DNA of 64,000 nucleotides, taken from NCBI GenBank assembly GCA_904063045.1, contig CAJFCJ010000034.1:4531-68530 (forward strand), in the 5' to 3' direction. Positions 37,445 through 49,254 of the stretch are shown piece by piece. The notes beneath the pieces are model-generated. The model had not been told where the DNA came from, did no database searches, and saw nothing but the letters and a program-made list of their open reading frames with translations. Origin of the DNA: Dimorphilus gyrociliatus. Its lineage: Eukaryota > Annelida > Polychaeta > Dinophilidae. The translations under genes were made by a program, and so were the position numbers. The number at the start of each line of letters is the position of its first letter. Within the stretch, counting starts at the first letter, position 1.

Positions 37445-39670
37445 TTATAAATTTTTGCAAGAGTTACAACAATATGCTCTTAACATGTTACAGAAAGCCG
37501 ATCCGTATTTAGACGCTCCTTGACTACAAGTTACTTGATCAACAATTTCTTGGTTTGCATTTCTCAAGTTGAACAAATAATTGTAATCAATGCATGCTGC
37601 AGCTGCTGTTGTTGTTGTTGGTGCTGCGGTTGTTGTCGTTGTTGTTGTTGTTGGTGCGGCGGTTGTTGTCGTTGTAGCTACTGTTGGGGCAGATGTAACT
37701 GGGGCTTCGTCTCCATTACAATTCTTTCCTGTAAATCCAACTGCACATTCGCATACGTAATCAGAGTTTCCGTATTGACGACAAACACCGCCATTCTTAC
37801 ATGGGTTTGGATCACAAAGAGAACTTGTACTTGTTGCCGCATCGTTTTCATTGATCAATCCTTTGCTTCTACATTCTCTACAACATGACTGGTCGAATTG
37901 ACCGAAACACAAGTGTGGCATTTCTCCAATAATTTCACCACAGCTGGTGAATGTTCTTGTATGGGTTCCATAGTTGACTGGAACGTTGATTGGCGAATTA
38001 GTACAACCGCTTGGAACGTTTCTTGTCAATGTTGATCCTGATGTACATTCGGCGTTGTGACTTTCTTTGCTGTACAAATTGACTTGAGAAGATTCGACAC
38101 ATCGTCCCTTCAAACAGACTTTGTCATTTCCACATGATGATCCATCTTCGGCTCCTGGTTCTTCGAATTTACAAAAGTTTCCCACTCTACAGACGAGACG
38201 GTGACAAATATCATCTTTTTCGCTTTGAGCGCAACCAACATCGTTAGCAACGGCTCCATTACCAAATCTCAATGTACATTGTTCATTCAATGAATATTTG
38301 ACTCCTGGAAGTACTTCATCAGCAGTGGCTTCGTTTTGGTTGAATGCGTCGTGTCCACATACTCTGTTCATCAAACATACTCTTTTAAATCCATTTTGAC
38401 CGTTTCCAATAACTGTGTTGTAGATGGAATTGATTGAGCATTGACTCAAAACGAAAGCGTTCTTCAATTGATTGATTGTGTAGAAAGTGAGTGTGGGAGT
38501 CATGACATTTTGAACACTGGCGGCACAAGCATCATTTGGTGCAGTACCATCGTGAGGAGAGCCAAGATTGTGTCCGAGTTCGTGAGCAGCTGTCTTCCAA
38601 GAGTCCATGCCGAGATCTTCGTTGATTGAGATACCTCTTCTGGAACAAACTCCTGCTACTGGGGCAAATCCAATTGTGCTGTGACTCGATCCGTAAATGT
38701 CTTTTTTAGTCCAAACGAAAGTGTGATCCCAATCCATCCAGTCGGCTCCTCCAGTGTTGGCGGAATTATCCATCCAGAGAGAGATTTGATTTAATGATTC
38801 GCCGGCACTGATTACTTCTCTACCATTATACATAGCCATATTCAAAGGAGATGGTCCGTCAGTGAATGGACAGTTTTGTTTTTCCTTTACAATCATGATT
38901 TTCTTGACAAACAATGACATCATGAATCTTGGATCGTTGATTCTTCTGTAGACGAGATCAATTCCGTTCATGATATGACTGTAATGATATCTGATAGCAG
39001 AAACGGCGTCGCTTTCGGAATTGGTAACTGTTGATTGGAGGAAGTATTCCCATACTGTGTAATCAATGATGTTTGCGGCCTCAATGTGATAGTGAGGTTT
39101 GGAGACGGCTCTCTTAGATCTTTGTGTGAGTTGATCAATTTCGAAAGAGGATAGTTGGGAAGTCAAGGATTTATCAGAGAAGGATGGAATATCGAGAACG
39201 TGTTCATCATCATCACCGTCTTTCTTTGGAGCGATGGATACTTCGAAACCTTCATTTTCAAATTTTCCTTCAATAGATCTTTTGACTTTTCCATCAACAA
39301 GTTTTTCAGTGACCATAACGGCGGCACCAGTATTGATATCTTGATAAGCATGAACTCCATCCAAATAACCTTCAGCAACATCTCCATTGTGGAATACAAT
39401 TTTCATGTTTGTGTTGATGTTGGTGTTTCTTTTGAGACGGAGTTGGATTGAGCTTTTTTCGAGAGGAATAGCAACGTGGAACTCATGATGGTCATCGAGT
39501 GAACGTCTAACTCTTCTGAATTCTTGAATTTTCACAGTCCTTTGTTCTGAAAAGTGAAAAACGTTTGAAGAATATTTCATTAAAATGTTATAGTTTGAAA
39601 ATTTGTAAAACCAACGAATAGGAACTGCGGCAATAACGCCAATGAGGCAAATAGCTAGTAAGAGTTTCAT
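37445..39670 (-). CDS. Secreted reprolysin/ADAMTS-like metalloprotease MP5
   Basis: Two exons (39670-39616 and 39546-37445; 69-bp phase-1 intron), 718 residues. The signal exon reads MKLLLAICLIGVIAAVP. The intron happens to have no in-frame stop, so an unspliced 741-residue reading is open; splicing is favoured because the GTTGGT donor and the ...TTTTCAG acceptor align with the other copies and give the same protein. HELGHNLGSPHD and the Met-turn are intact. One private change in the catalytic domain is His to Tyr (NMAMYNGRE). Tail linker, EGF and ShK-like module as in MP1. Confidence 0.92.
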   Translation of the reverse strand: MKLLLAICLIGVIAAVPIRWFYKFSNYNILMKYSSNVFHFSEQRTVKIQEFRRVRRSLDDHHEFHVAIPLEKSSIQLRLKRNTNINTNMKIVFHNGDVAEGYLDGVHAYQDINTGAAVMVTEKLVDGKVKRSIEGKFENEGFEVSIAPKKDGDDDEHVLDIPSFSDKSLTSQLSSFEIDQLTQRSKRAVSKPHYHIEAANIIDYTVWEYFLQSTVTNSESDAVSAIRYHYSHIMNGIDLVYRRINDPRFMMSLFVKKIMIVKEKQNCPFTDGPSPLNMAMYNGREVISAGESLNQISLWMDNSANTGGADWMDWDHTFVWTKKDIYGSSHSTIGFAPVAGVCSRRGISINEDLGMDSWKTAAHELGHNLGSPHDGTAPNDACAASVQNVMTPTLTFYTINQLKNAFVLSQCSINSIYNTVIGNGQNGFKRVCLMNRVCGHDAFNQNEATADEVLPGVKYSLNEQCTLRFGNGAVANDVGCAQSEKDDICHRLVCRVGNFCKFEEPGAEDGSSCGNDKVCLKGRCVESSQVNLYSKESHNAECTSGSTLTRNVPSGCTNSPINVPVNYGTHTRTFTSCGEIIGEMPHLCFGQFDQSCCRECRSKGLINENDAATSTSSLCDPNPCKNGGVCRQYGNSDYVCECAVGFTGKNCNGDEAPVTSAPTVATTTTTAAPTTTTTTTTAAPTTTTAAAACIDYNYLFNLRNANQEIVDQVTCSQGASKYGSAFCNMLRAYCCNSCKNL

Positions 39671-39716
39671 GATTGGAGAAACAGTTGCTGCTTAAGTTAT
39701 GAGAGGGAGATCTGCC

Positions 39717-39761
39717 TTTTATACTTTTTATTATCAATGAATTATAAAAAAGTTGCATCTG
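39717..39761 (-). promoter_or_regulatory. MP5 core promoter: degenerate E-box and TATA box
   Basis: On the minus strand CAGATG (39756-39761) takes the place of CAGCTG, and TATAAAA is at 39717-39723. Spacing is as in the other copies. Confidence 0.55.
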
Positions 39762-41100
39762 GACAAATATGGATAGTGATTTTTGTTGACTTGATTAATC
39801 TTTTTTTAATTACTATGTTTACTTTTATGGAAATGTTTTTTGTTGGTTTTTAATATTAGTATTTTCAGAATTATTTGGTTAGATGTTTTGGACATGATGA
39901 CCTAATAGCTGTAGATTTTGATTACATAAGCCTATTGTTTTTGTTATAAGGACTTTGAGTAAATGACTTGATAATGAGGGTGTTGAATTAGAAGGAAATG
40001 ATAATGAAGATTCTTTGGAAAAAAGGATAGTTTGTTTTATCGATGAATGGATTAGTTAAATTTCAGATTTATTGACATTGTAGCCTTCTTGGATTTTAAT
40101 GATATTGAAACATATATTTTGTGAGAGAATTTAGCTTCTTTCTGACACTTGCAAATGCTATCATAGTTTCAGTTACCTTGATATTTTGTTACAGAGAAGG
40201 TTTCTATTAGAAATATGTTATGCAGTGAGAAACAAGTATTTTGATGAAAGGTACCATAGATCCCTATGTTCTTTTTAGTGTGACCTGTCAATGGTTAGAA
40301 ATCTTTTAAACCGTAATAACTACGAAGTTTAATTGGATTAAGAATAATGTCTAATTAAGGAACTAGAAAAGGAACAAAAACCTGGTTTCAAAAGAAGTCT
40401 ACACTTTTTTAACATAATATGTAGAATCGATAACAGCATTGTTTAACAGAGAAAATTAGAAATTTACCTTTTTGTTAGTGTTGATTAGTGGTTTGCAAGC
40501 TAATTCTTTCTTTATTCTTCATTTTGCCGCCATTTTTATTAAAAGTACTTTTTTTAAAAGGAACCCTTTGTGAATGTTACTTGACAATCAATAGTTTTCA
40601 TTGGCAATATACAGTATATAAATCCCTTTCTCTTACCAGTCACTTTAAGCGTAAATTACAATGCACAAACTAATTAAACTATAGCGTCTTTTTTCAAAGA
40701 ACAACCGCTGACATCTGTCACACAAAAATTAGCGGGATTATTGGATATTCTCGTGAAGATTATCAATACTAATCGGTGTTATTTTTCGTTCTGTCTCAAT
40801 CATAATAACAACAAGATTATATGAATTATTATATCTAAGAGTGACAAAAACAGATCAAAGATTCTATCAGACTAGAAATATTGTCTTTGGATTTGCAAAG
40901 TTTCAACAACAGTTTTGTTCAAGCACTACTAACAATTTTAAGGTATTTTTCAGTTAGCATAAATTCTTTACCGATTAAAAGTAAACTCAACAATCTTTCA
41001 ACTTTTCTCAAAGATATATTTCATTAGTTTTTTGAAAATTCTTTCAGAATTTTTCATTAGAATATATTCTTTTAAGAGTTTGAAGATATTGATTTTCATT
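39762..41100. other. Spacer upstream of MP5
   Basis: AT-rich, no gene recognised. The right end borders the relic MP7. Confidence 0.4.
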
Positions 41101-41260
41101 CTGGCGGCGCCAGTATTGAAATCCTGATAAGAATGAACTCCATCCAAATAACCTTCAGCAAGGATATTTTATCAAAACATTTATTTTGAAAAATTTTAAA
41201 AGTAACGAATAGGAACTGAACGATGACGTCAATAAGACAAAGAGCTAGCAAGATTTTCAT
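41101..41260 (-). pseudogene. MP7: relic of a seventh metalloprotease copy
   Basis: The signal exon is still readable on the minus strand from ATG at 41258-41260 (MKILLALCLIDVI) but has lost bases near its end. A short intron-like stretch leads directly into a 60-bp piece of exon 2 that corresponds to GVHAYQDINTGAA of the pro-domain (41101-41160). Everything else, including the catalytic domain, is deleted and no TATA box remains. The upstream flank (41270-41530 and 45672-45870) resembles the MP6 upstream flank. Confidence 0.85.
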
Positions 41261-41707
41261 GATTGGTGAAACTGTTGCTTTTTTCTTTAGGAGAGATGTG
41301 CTTTCCCTCTTTTTGTTTCTTTTTGAAATATTTCCATTTTCGATATCGAGGCTAATGGAACTTTAGGAATTTTTAATGGAACCTTATTTTCTATCTTTCA
41401 CTCGATGGGGATGGTCTTTTCATTGTTGTTTGAATGTTATAGTGATAAACTATATATGCTGAAACATTATCCAAAGGAATGGCGAAGTTTTCTTTTCAAA
41501 GGAAAGTGTATTCTCTGATTGAAAGTGAATAATAAACTATACGATAATCCAATTAAGAAATTATTCTGCGATTCTTTTTCTTTTCTTTTTTTTGGAACGT
41601 TCGAAAGAAAAGAATCGAACATTCTTTTTTTTTGTTCTCAATTCGACAATTCAACCTCTTCTCCTGGAATAAGTCTAAGTTATATTAAGTGAGCGTAAGA
41701 AATAAAA

Positions 41708-44700
41708 ATGATGAAACCTCAAAGAAGACAAACTATTTAAAGGAAGAGTGGAGAAGTAGCCGAAAAAGAGATTCTCCGCTCTCTTAGAATGTCATTGGGA
41801 CATATCAAAAATAGCTTGGACAGAGGTAGAGTGACCCAGGAGATAATTACAAGACTCAATAATGCATTGGAGAAGATAGAAGAACTTCCAAGAAACAAAG
41901 AAGTCTTCACGGTGCAAGAGAAGGTGCTGGACCTTCAAAGGAGTGGCATATTGTGTGACAGACACAATATGCCACTACGGCAATTTGTGTTGAGAACACA
42001 GGCAGTCCTAGAAGCCTACCCGCATGCAACTGATAGGGTTAAGTACCATTACCTATTAAAGGTCACAAAGGGACTACAACATAAGTATGTCCTGATGTAT
42101 GAGTACGCTAAAAACCCCTTTCAGGATGTATGGAAGGTGTGGAAGAGCGGAATTGGAAAGGATGGGCCAACTATTAATGATACTATAGAGAAAGTTAAAA
42201 TGGGTTTTGGTCAGAGTATGGAGGAAGGTATGATGGTGTCACTGGCCATCCTACAGAGATACTTAATGGTAGAGCAACCAGAGGACAGAGCTACTACAGA
42301 AGAAGTATCCTTTCTTTGCTCCGCTATTTTATCTCTGCTGCCTAAAGGGCTACGTAGTAGGTTCCTTGAAAAGTTCAGTTTGGAAGTTAATGAGTCCTTT
42401 CAATCGGCACCGCTTCAGGAGGAACTACTGAAGTTTATAAACTCAATGTGCAAAAATGAAGAGGCAATGACGATGTACAAGAAAGATGACACTCATAAGA
42501 ATATCAAGCCAGTAGTAATAGCAACTCACAGAAAGAACAATTGTCCAGCTTGTAAATGCCAGCATGACATCAGAAACTGTGAGTTTTTTAGGGACTGTTC
42601 CTATGGCAGCAAAAAGGGGATCCTACGGGAGAACAAACTTTGCTTCAAATGTTTCAGAGCAGGACATCTGGTTACAGCTTGTCAGTCTGGTCTCAGATGC
42701 AACAAGTGTAGAGGAGAACACAATACCTTAATGCATGTCCCAAAAGAGGACCTTCTATCGGAATCTGGGAATGGGCACAATACTCCCAGGGTTAAGCCCA
42801 AATACAAAAAAGTGAGCGGAGTAACCACCACAAACTCACCAACTATTTCACAATTGCCTTTGACAGTCTTCGAAGTAAAGAATGAGAGGATATTGGCATT
42901 AATGGATGCAGGCTCACAGATTTCAATGGTGTCAAGAGAGTGTGCCACAAGACTTAAGCTGGATAAAGTTGGAGAAGTAGGCTTGCAACTAAGAACACTC
43001 CTAGCAGAGAAAAGGTTCACTGCAGATGTAATAGCAATTCCTCTACCAAATGGGCTGGGTCTGATAGAAGCAGTTATTAAAGATAAACTCATAGAGGTCT
43101 ATCAAGAAGAAGAGAACATAGAGATAGAATGGGAAGGGAAGACTACCCTTATAAGAATCCCAGAAGTAATGGGAGATTTAGATTTGGTAATAGGAGTAGA
43201 CAAGCCAGATCTACACCTGCAGCAAGGTAATATTTCCCTCGATAACAGGAGAATAGTAAAGTATCCATTAGGTTGGGTCTGTATTGGTCGAAAAATGCAG
43301 GATCCCTTAAGCCTACTTACTCAAGTGGAGCTGGGAGCCAATGTCTGCATCACTACGCAATCAGTTGAGCAACAGGAATCTCTAGTAGAGGATGATAAAA
43401 TCAAAGCTAGAGATACCAATGATGGAGGAAAGGTCAGCATAAACGATGTTAAAGCACTGGAGCAATTCAAAAATGAATTTGACATCAAAGAGCTAAAGGC
43501 TGCTGTTCCTTTCAAAAGGAATGTCAGAGATCTGAGGCTGAACCGGTCGCTGGCAGAGCAAAGGTTGAGGAGTCTCTTAGTGAGATTTAAGAGAGACCCA
43601 GTATATGAGAGAGAATATGACCAGTCTGTCTATGAATACATAGAACAAGGGTTTGCTACAGAAGCAGGCTCCATTGAGGTGGCCTGGTACATAGCTCATC
43701 ATGGGGTCTCCAGCCCTAAAAAGGATACCATAAGAGTGGTGTTTGACTGCAAGGCGCAGTATAAAGGGTTGGGACTAAATGATGTGATAATGACAGGTCC
43801 AAATCATTTGAATGGTCTGTATGACATTCTAGTTAGCTGGAGGAGAGGTCTCTTTTTTATAGTGGCAGATATCAAGAAGATGTTCTGCCAGGTCAAATTA
43901 AAGGAGAAGGACCTACCCTATTTCGCGTTTCTATATTGGGATAAGACAGAGCCCAATAAGACGATGAGAAATGTCAAGACATTTGTCATGACAAGACATG
44001 TGTTTGGGGCAACATCGAGCCCATTCGTAGCATGTCGGACTCTAAGTACATTGCTTCAGGAGGGTGATTTGCTCTCGCAGGAAGCAAAACAAAGAGTTAC
44101 TAACCACTTCTATGTGGATGATCTATTGCTGCCAGGCAATAACTGGCGTAAATTATTAGAAATTTACCAAGGTACACTGAGCACCTTGAATGGTAAATTC
44201 CAGTTAGCTAAAAGCTATTCGAACAATGGTCAGATAAGTGAGAGACTAAAAGAACTAGACCTGGAATTCAAAATTCCAAAACAAATTCTTGGCGTTTCTT
44301 ACAATGAAAAGACTGACGAAGTCCTTGTAAACCTGCTACCTTTACAAAGGGCTGTAGCTACTACAAGAGAACTTGCTAGCATCATAGCCAAAGTCTATGA
44401 CCCATTAGGTCTGGCTGTAGCAAGACTGTTACCTTTCAGGTTACTGTTCTCCGAGATAATAAGGGATAATAGCGATTGGGATACCAAGCTATCCAGCGAA
44501 CAGCAAACAATACTACAAAGACTCAGGAAGTCCACCCCAGGATCAATAAGAGCCAGCAGATATGTTGGTGGTAACAAGCTGAAGATGGTTTGCGATGCCT
44601 CCTTAAAAGCACGTTGTGCGACCGCTTATCTAGGGGAAGGAAATAAGATGGCCCTGTTAACGGCCAAGGCTAGAATCAATGAGAGAAATGTTAACTCTAT

Positions 44701-45404
44701 CAAGGGCAGTACACTTGGAGATCTGCACATCAACATCCTTTGGACACACAAAGGAGGCATGGACTAGGTTTATGGCAAGACGAGGTCACCCAGAGAATGT
44801 ACACTCAGATGGAGCTGGAGCATTTAGGAAATTGTTTGAGGAAATGGAGAGAGCAGGAATCTGCTGGAAACTAATACCAGCTAATTCTCCTCATAGAGGA
44901 GGATTATGGGAATCCTTAGTAAAACCAGTTAAGAGCACATTACAAGTGTTAAATATGGAGACACCAACAGAGGAAAGCCTAAGGACTGCAATCACTGTGA
45001 CCGAAAGTATTGTCAACCAAAGACCATTGACAACTATCCTGGAGGATCACACAGAAACCCTCCTTACTCCAGCATCCTTCTTATGGATTCAATCCAAGGA
45101 AAGGAACGAAATAAGAAGCTCCTATGAGCAAATCAAATCTATCAGGTCTATGTTGGAGAGAAGATGGTTCCAGGAGTATATAGCCACTTTACAAACTACC
45201 TCAAAATGGAACAAACAGAGTGGACGAACTCCGAGGGTTAATGACCTAGTAATCCTAGTTAGTGACTCTGTAAAACGTCACAATTGGAAGATAGGACGTA
45301 TACAGAAAATAAATAAATCAGCTGATGGGCAGCCTAGGAACCTACAGATTCTCACTGAAAGGTCCTTAATGTGGCGAGACCCGAGAAGAGTAGTCCCATT
45401 CTAA
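41708..45404 (+). pseudogene. Gag-pol of element C, with RT and integrase core
   Basis: The initiator region MMKPQRRQTI ends at TAA (41738-41740). From 41789 a 992-residue frame is open: gag start, an internal deletion (QRSGILCDRHNM junction near 41945), the gag C-terminal half, zinc knuckles, protease (ALMDAGSQ), a linker and reverse transcriptase. RT motifs seen are the YHFYVDD-type box (NHFYVDDLL near 44110) and FGATSSPF. The frame is lost at a deletion near 44700 and integrase continues in another frame to 45404 (HSDGAGAF core, PHRGGLWE). The YVDD box and the Pao/BEL-type order gag-pro-RT-RH-IN assign the family. Reading-frame integrity over 3 kb suggests a fairly young element. Confidence 0.9.
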
Positions 45405-45433
45405 AGAAACATGAGGTTCTTTAGGGGGGGGAG

Positions 45434-45671
45434 TGTTTGAGAACCTGATCGCGATCAGCAGGTGTTGTTGTGATAGTCAGACATATATATATATACATAA
45501 GTATCAAGTCTCATGTGTCATACGACGAGATGTAATCTCGTAGTTACGTAATCACGTGTATCCACACGTGATAATTATTAGCTTTGGTCATTAGAATACA
45601 GCAACCGTTTGATACGGTTACCGACAGTAAATATACATAGTTCGTAATCGTAGAAGAACCGATCTTCAACA
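45434..45671 (+). repeat. 3' LTR of element C (238 bp)
   Basis: Preceded by TTAGGGGGGGGAG (polypurine tract). Starts TGTTTGAGAACC, ends GATCTTCAACA. Almost identical to the solo LTR at 6436-6673. Contains a TATATATATATA tract and the palindromes described there. Confidence 0.95.
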
Positions 45672-46085
45672 GAGAATCTTTTAGTCTCTGTTCTTCTGTT
45701 TATTTCTCAGAGCTCTGTCACTAAAATTGAATTTCTTGGAATGATGTTATAAAATAGTTATAGATTCATTAACGAGATTTTGGTGTGTTCTGATTCTTCT
45801 GATTTTTTGACATAGTGACACTAGCAGATAACAAATAACGAAATCTTACATCTTTATATTACTTCCCTCCAAAATTGAATGTTTCTTTTCATAATCTACA
45901 TAACACTTCCTCGGCGAACTACAAAATCTTCCTAAAATATACTTTATCAACTTCACATAACAACAAGTCAAGATTTCTGTGCAGAATACACTTTTATTTA
46001 AAATTCATAACCATTGCTCTCAATGATAATTCTACAATAAAAGGTTTGAATTCATCGGATAACATTCAATATTTACAGCACAAGG
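45672..46085. other. Distal part of MP7 upstream flank and MP6 3' flank
   Basis: TAGTCTCTGTTCTTCTGTTT and the following 180 bp match 48830-49020 upstream of MP6, marking this as the second half of a duplicated promoter flank split by element C. The remainder is the MP6 3' flank. No gene seen. Confidence 0.65.
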
Positions 46086-48294
46086 TTATAAATTTTTGCA
46101 AGAACTACAACAATATGCTCTTAACATGTTACAGAAAGCCGATCCGTATTTAGACGCTCCTTGACTACAAGTTACTTGATCAACAATTTCTTGGTTTGCA
46201 TTTCTCAAGTTAAACAAATAATTGTAATCAATGCATGCTGCAGCTGCTGTTGTTGTTGTTGGTGCTGCGGTTGTTGTCGTTGTTGTTGTTGTTGGTGCGG
46301 CGGTTGTTGTCGTTGTAGCTACTGTTGGGGCAGATGTAACTGGGGCTTCGTCTCCATTACAATTCTTTCCTGTAAATCCAACTGCACATTCGCATACGTA
46401 ATCAGAGTTTCCGTATTGACGACAAACACCGCCATTCTTACATGGGTTTGGATCACAAAGAGAACTTGTACTTGTTGCCGCATCGTTTTCATTGATCAAT
46501 CCTTTGCTTCTACATTCTCTACAACATGACTGGTCGAATTGACCGAAACACAAGTGTGGCATTTCTCCAATAATTTCACCACAGCTGGTGAATGTTCTTG
46601 TATGGGTTCCATAGTTGACTGGAACGTTGATTGGCGAATTAGTACAACCACTTGGAACGTTTCTTGTCAATGTTGATCCTGATGTACATTCGGCGTTGTG
46701 ACTTTCTTTGCTGTACAAATTGACTTGAGAAGATTCGACACATCGTCCCTTCAAACAGACTTTGTCATTTCCACATGATGATCCATCTTCGGCTCCTGGT
46801 TCTTCGAATTTACAAAAGTTTCCCACTCTACAGACGAGACGGTGACAAATATCATCTTTTTCGCTTTGAGCGCAACCAACATCGTTAGCAACGGCTCCAT
46901 TACCAAATCTCAATGTACATTGTTCATTCAATGAATATTTGACTCCTGGAAGTACTTCATCAGCAGTGGCTTCGTTTTGGTTGAATGCGTCGTGTCCACA
47001 TACTCTGTTCATCAAACATACTCTTTTAAATCCATTTTGACCGTTTCCAATAACTGTGTTGTAGATGGAATTGATTGAGCATTGACTCAAAACGAAAGCG
47101 TTCTTCAATTGATTGATTGTGTAGAAAGTGAGTGTGGGAGTCATGACATTTTGAACACTGGCGGCACAAGCATCATTTGGTGCAGTACCATCGTGAGGAG
47201 AGCCAAGATTGTGTCCGAGTTCGTGAGCAGCTGTCTTCCAAGAGTCCATGCCGAGATCTTCGTTGATTGAGATACCTCTTCTGGAACAAACTCCTGCTAC
47301 TGGGGCAAATCCAATTGTGCTGTGACTCGATCCGTAAATGTCTTTTTTAGTCCAAACGAAAGTGTGATCCCAATCCATCCAGTCGGCTCCTCCAGTGTTG
47401 GCGGAATTATCCATCCAGAGAGAGATTTGATTTAATGATTCGCCGGCACTGATTACTTCTCTACCATTATGCATAGCCATATTCAAAGGAGATGGTCCGT
47501 CAGTGAATGGACAGTTTTGTTTTTCCTTTACAATCATGATTTTCTTAACAAACAATGACATCATGAATCTTGGATCGTTGATTCTTCTGTAGACGAGATC
47601 AATTCCGTTCATGATATGACTGTAATGATATCTGATAGCAGAAACGGCGTCGCTTTCGGAATTGGTAACTGTTGATTGGAGGAAGTATTCCCATACTGTG
47701 TAATCAATGATGTTTGCGGCCTCAATGTGATAGTGAGGTTTGGAGACGGCTCTCTTAGATCTTTGTGTGAGTTGATCAATTTCGAAAGAGGATAGTTGGG
47801 AAGTCAAAGATTTATCAGAGAAGGATGGAATATCGAGAACGTGTTCATCATCATCACCATCTTTCTTTGGAGCGATGGATACTTCGAAACCTTCATTTTC
47901 AAATTTTCCTTCAATAGATCTTTTGACTTTTCCATCAACAAGTTTTTCAGTGACCATAACGGCGGCACCAGTATTGATATCTTGATAAGCATGAACTCCA
48001 TCCAAATAACCTTCAGCAACATCTCCATTGTGGAATACAATTTTCATGTTGGTGTTGATGTTGGTGTTTCTTTTGAGACGGAGTTGGATTGAGCTTTTTT
48101 CGAGAGGAATAGCAACGTGGAACTCATGATGGTCGTCGAGTGAACGTCTAACTCTTCTAAATTCTTGAATTTTCACAGTCCTTTGTTCTGAAAAGTGAAA
48201 AACATTTGAATGATATTTCGTTAAAATTTCCAAACTAACGAATAGGAACTGCAGCAATAAAGCCAATAAGACAAAGAGCTAAGAAGATTTTCAT
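46086..48294 (-). CDS. Secreted reprolysin/ADAMTS-like metalloprotease MP6
   Basis: Two exons (48294-48240 and 48187-46086; 52-bp phase-1 intron, the shortest of the set), 718 residues. Signal exon reads MKIFLALCLIGFIAAVP. The pro-domain site is RSKR with the LTQRSKR variant shared with MP5. HELGHNLGSPHD, Met-turn, ADAMTS-type Cys-rich, EGF, long Thr linker and ShK-like tail (CCSSCKNL) are intact. The true start is the ATG at 48294; an in-frame ATG inside the intron is not used if splicing follows the other copies. Confidence 0.92.
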
Positions 48295-48340
48295 AGTTGG
48301 AGAAACTGTTGCTTCTTAGTTGATGATAGTTTCGAAAGCC

Positions 48341-48388
48341 TTTTATACATTTTTCTTTTTTAATATAGTGTTAAAAATGTGCAGCTGA
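48341..48388 (-). promoter_or_regulatory. MP6 core promoter: CAGCTG E-box and TATA box
   Basis: CAGCTG at 48383-48388 and TATAAAA at 48341-48347 on the minus strand, 35 bp apart. The ATG lies 46 bp downstream of the TATA box. Confidence 0.7.
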
Positions 48389-49254
48389 ACAAATGTTCGG
48401 ACAGATTTTTAATTAATTTATTTTTAATATTAGTTTTTTTTCATAAAATACTCGATTTATTTCACTTTGAAATATTTGTTTATTTATTATTGATGGCGAT
48501 GGAACTTTAAGAATTTTTAAATAAAACTTTTCTTATGTTTTATTGTGAATGTTGCTGCTTTTATTGTTGTTGAATTAATTTAAATATAAAGTATATATGA
48601 TGAAAAAGTATCATAAGGTAATTTAGCTGAGACTGGATGGTGAAGATTTTTTTTGGAAAGAACAGTTTATTCTACGGGGAGATGTGAACGGTACAATTAA
48701 CGATTGGAATGGAGAACGGAATGTATTTTTGGTGACAAATTTTTTCTTGCAAATGCATCTCTCCCCATTATTCAGAATGTGCTTATACTCTATGAATATT
48801 TCACAAGATGTGTCCTAAATTTTTCAATCTGTAGTCTCTGTTCTTCTGTTTAATTACCATAGTTCTTTTATCTACGACTTAATTTATACGTATGAGGTTG
48901 TTAAATAGTTACAGATTCATTGATGAGATTTTACTGTTTTTTGTTAGCTCTGATTTTTCATGTTGTGACACTAGCAGATAAGAAATAGCAAAATCTTATA
49001 TATCTATATTACTTTCCTATGTATTTGATAAAGAACGATTGTTTTAGCGAAGAATTTAATAAGTGTTCGGAAGAGATTTTTGCAAGGTAAAGGATAAAAT
49101 GTGTTGGATAATTGTTTATTTAGAGCATAAAAGATGATTGTTAAATAATAGATTTATGTGTTTGTAACAGTTAGTTTTGTAGTGCTTCCAGATTCTTCTC
49201 CATTTTGAAAAAGCCCTATATAAAAAAGAACATAGTAAAAATATTACTTATAAG
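48389..49254. other. MP6 upstream flank
   Basis: No gene. About 48490-48640 and 48830-49020 match the two halves of the MP7 flank (41340-41490 and 45680-45870), which are separated there by element C. The interval 48660-48830 approximates the sequence before element insertion and deletion. Confidence 0.6.

Larger units (their letters stand above)
41546..45671 (+). mobile_element. BEL/Pao LTR retrotransposon, copy C (no 5' LTR, internal deletions)
   Basis: Homology with copy B starts at 41546 in the leader, just after where the 5' LTR should be. The element then runs through gag, protease, reverse transcriptase and integrase to a G-rich polypurine tract (about 45424-45433) and a complete 3' LTR. 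Compared with B it keeps the RT but lacks about 600 bp of gag and about 0.9 kb from RNase H to the start of the integrase core. It sits within the upstream flank of MP7. Confidence 0.93.

Noticed and set aside
37445-39670. Unspliced 741-residue reading of MP5
   Set aside because: It only arises because the short intron lacks an in-frame stop. Donor and acceptor align with the other copies, and splicing restores the shared protein.
46086-48266. MP6 start at an in-frame ATG inside the intron
   Set aside because: It would replace the signal peptide by intron sequence. The exon at 48240-48294 encodes the expected signal peptide with correct phase.
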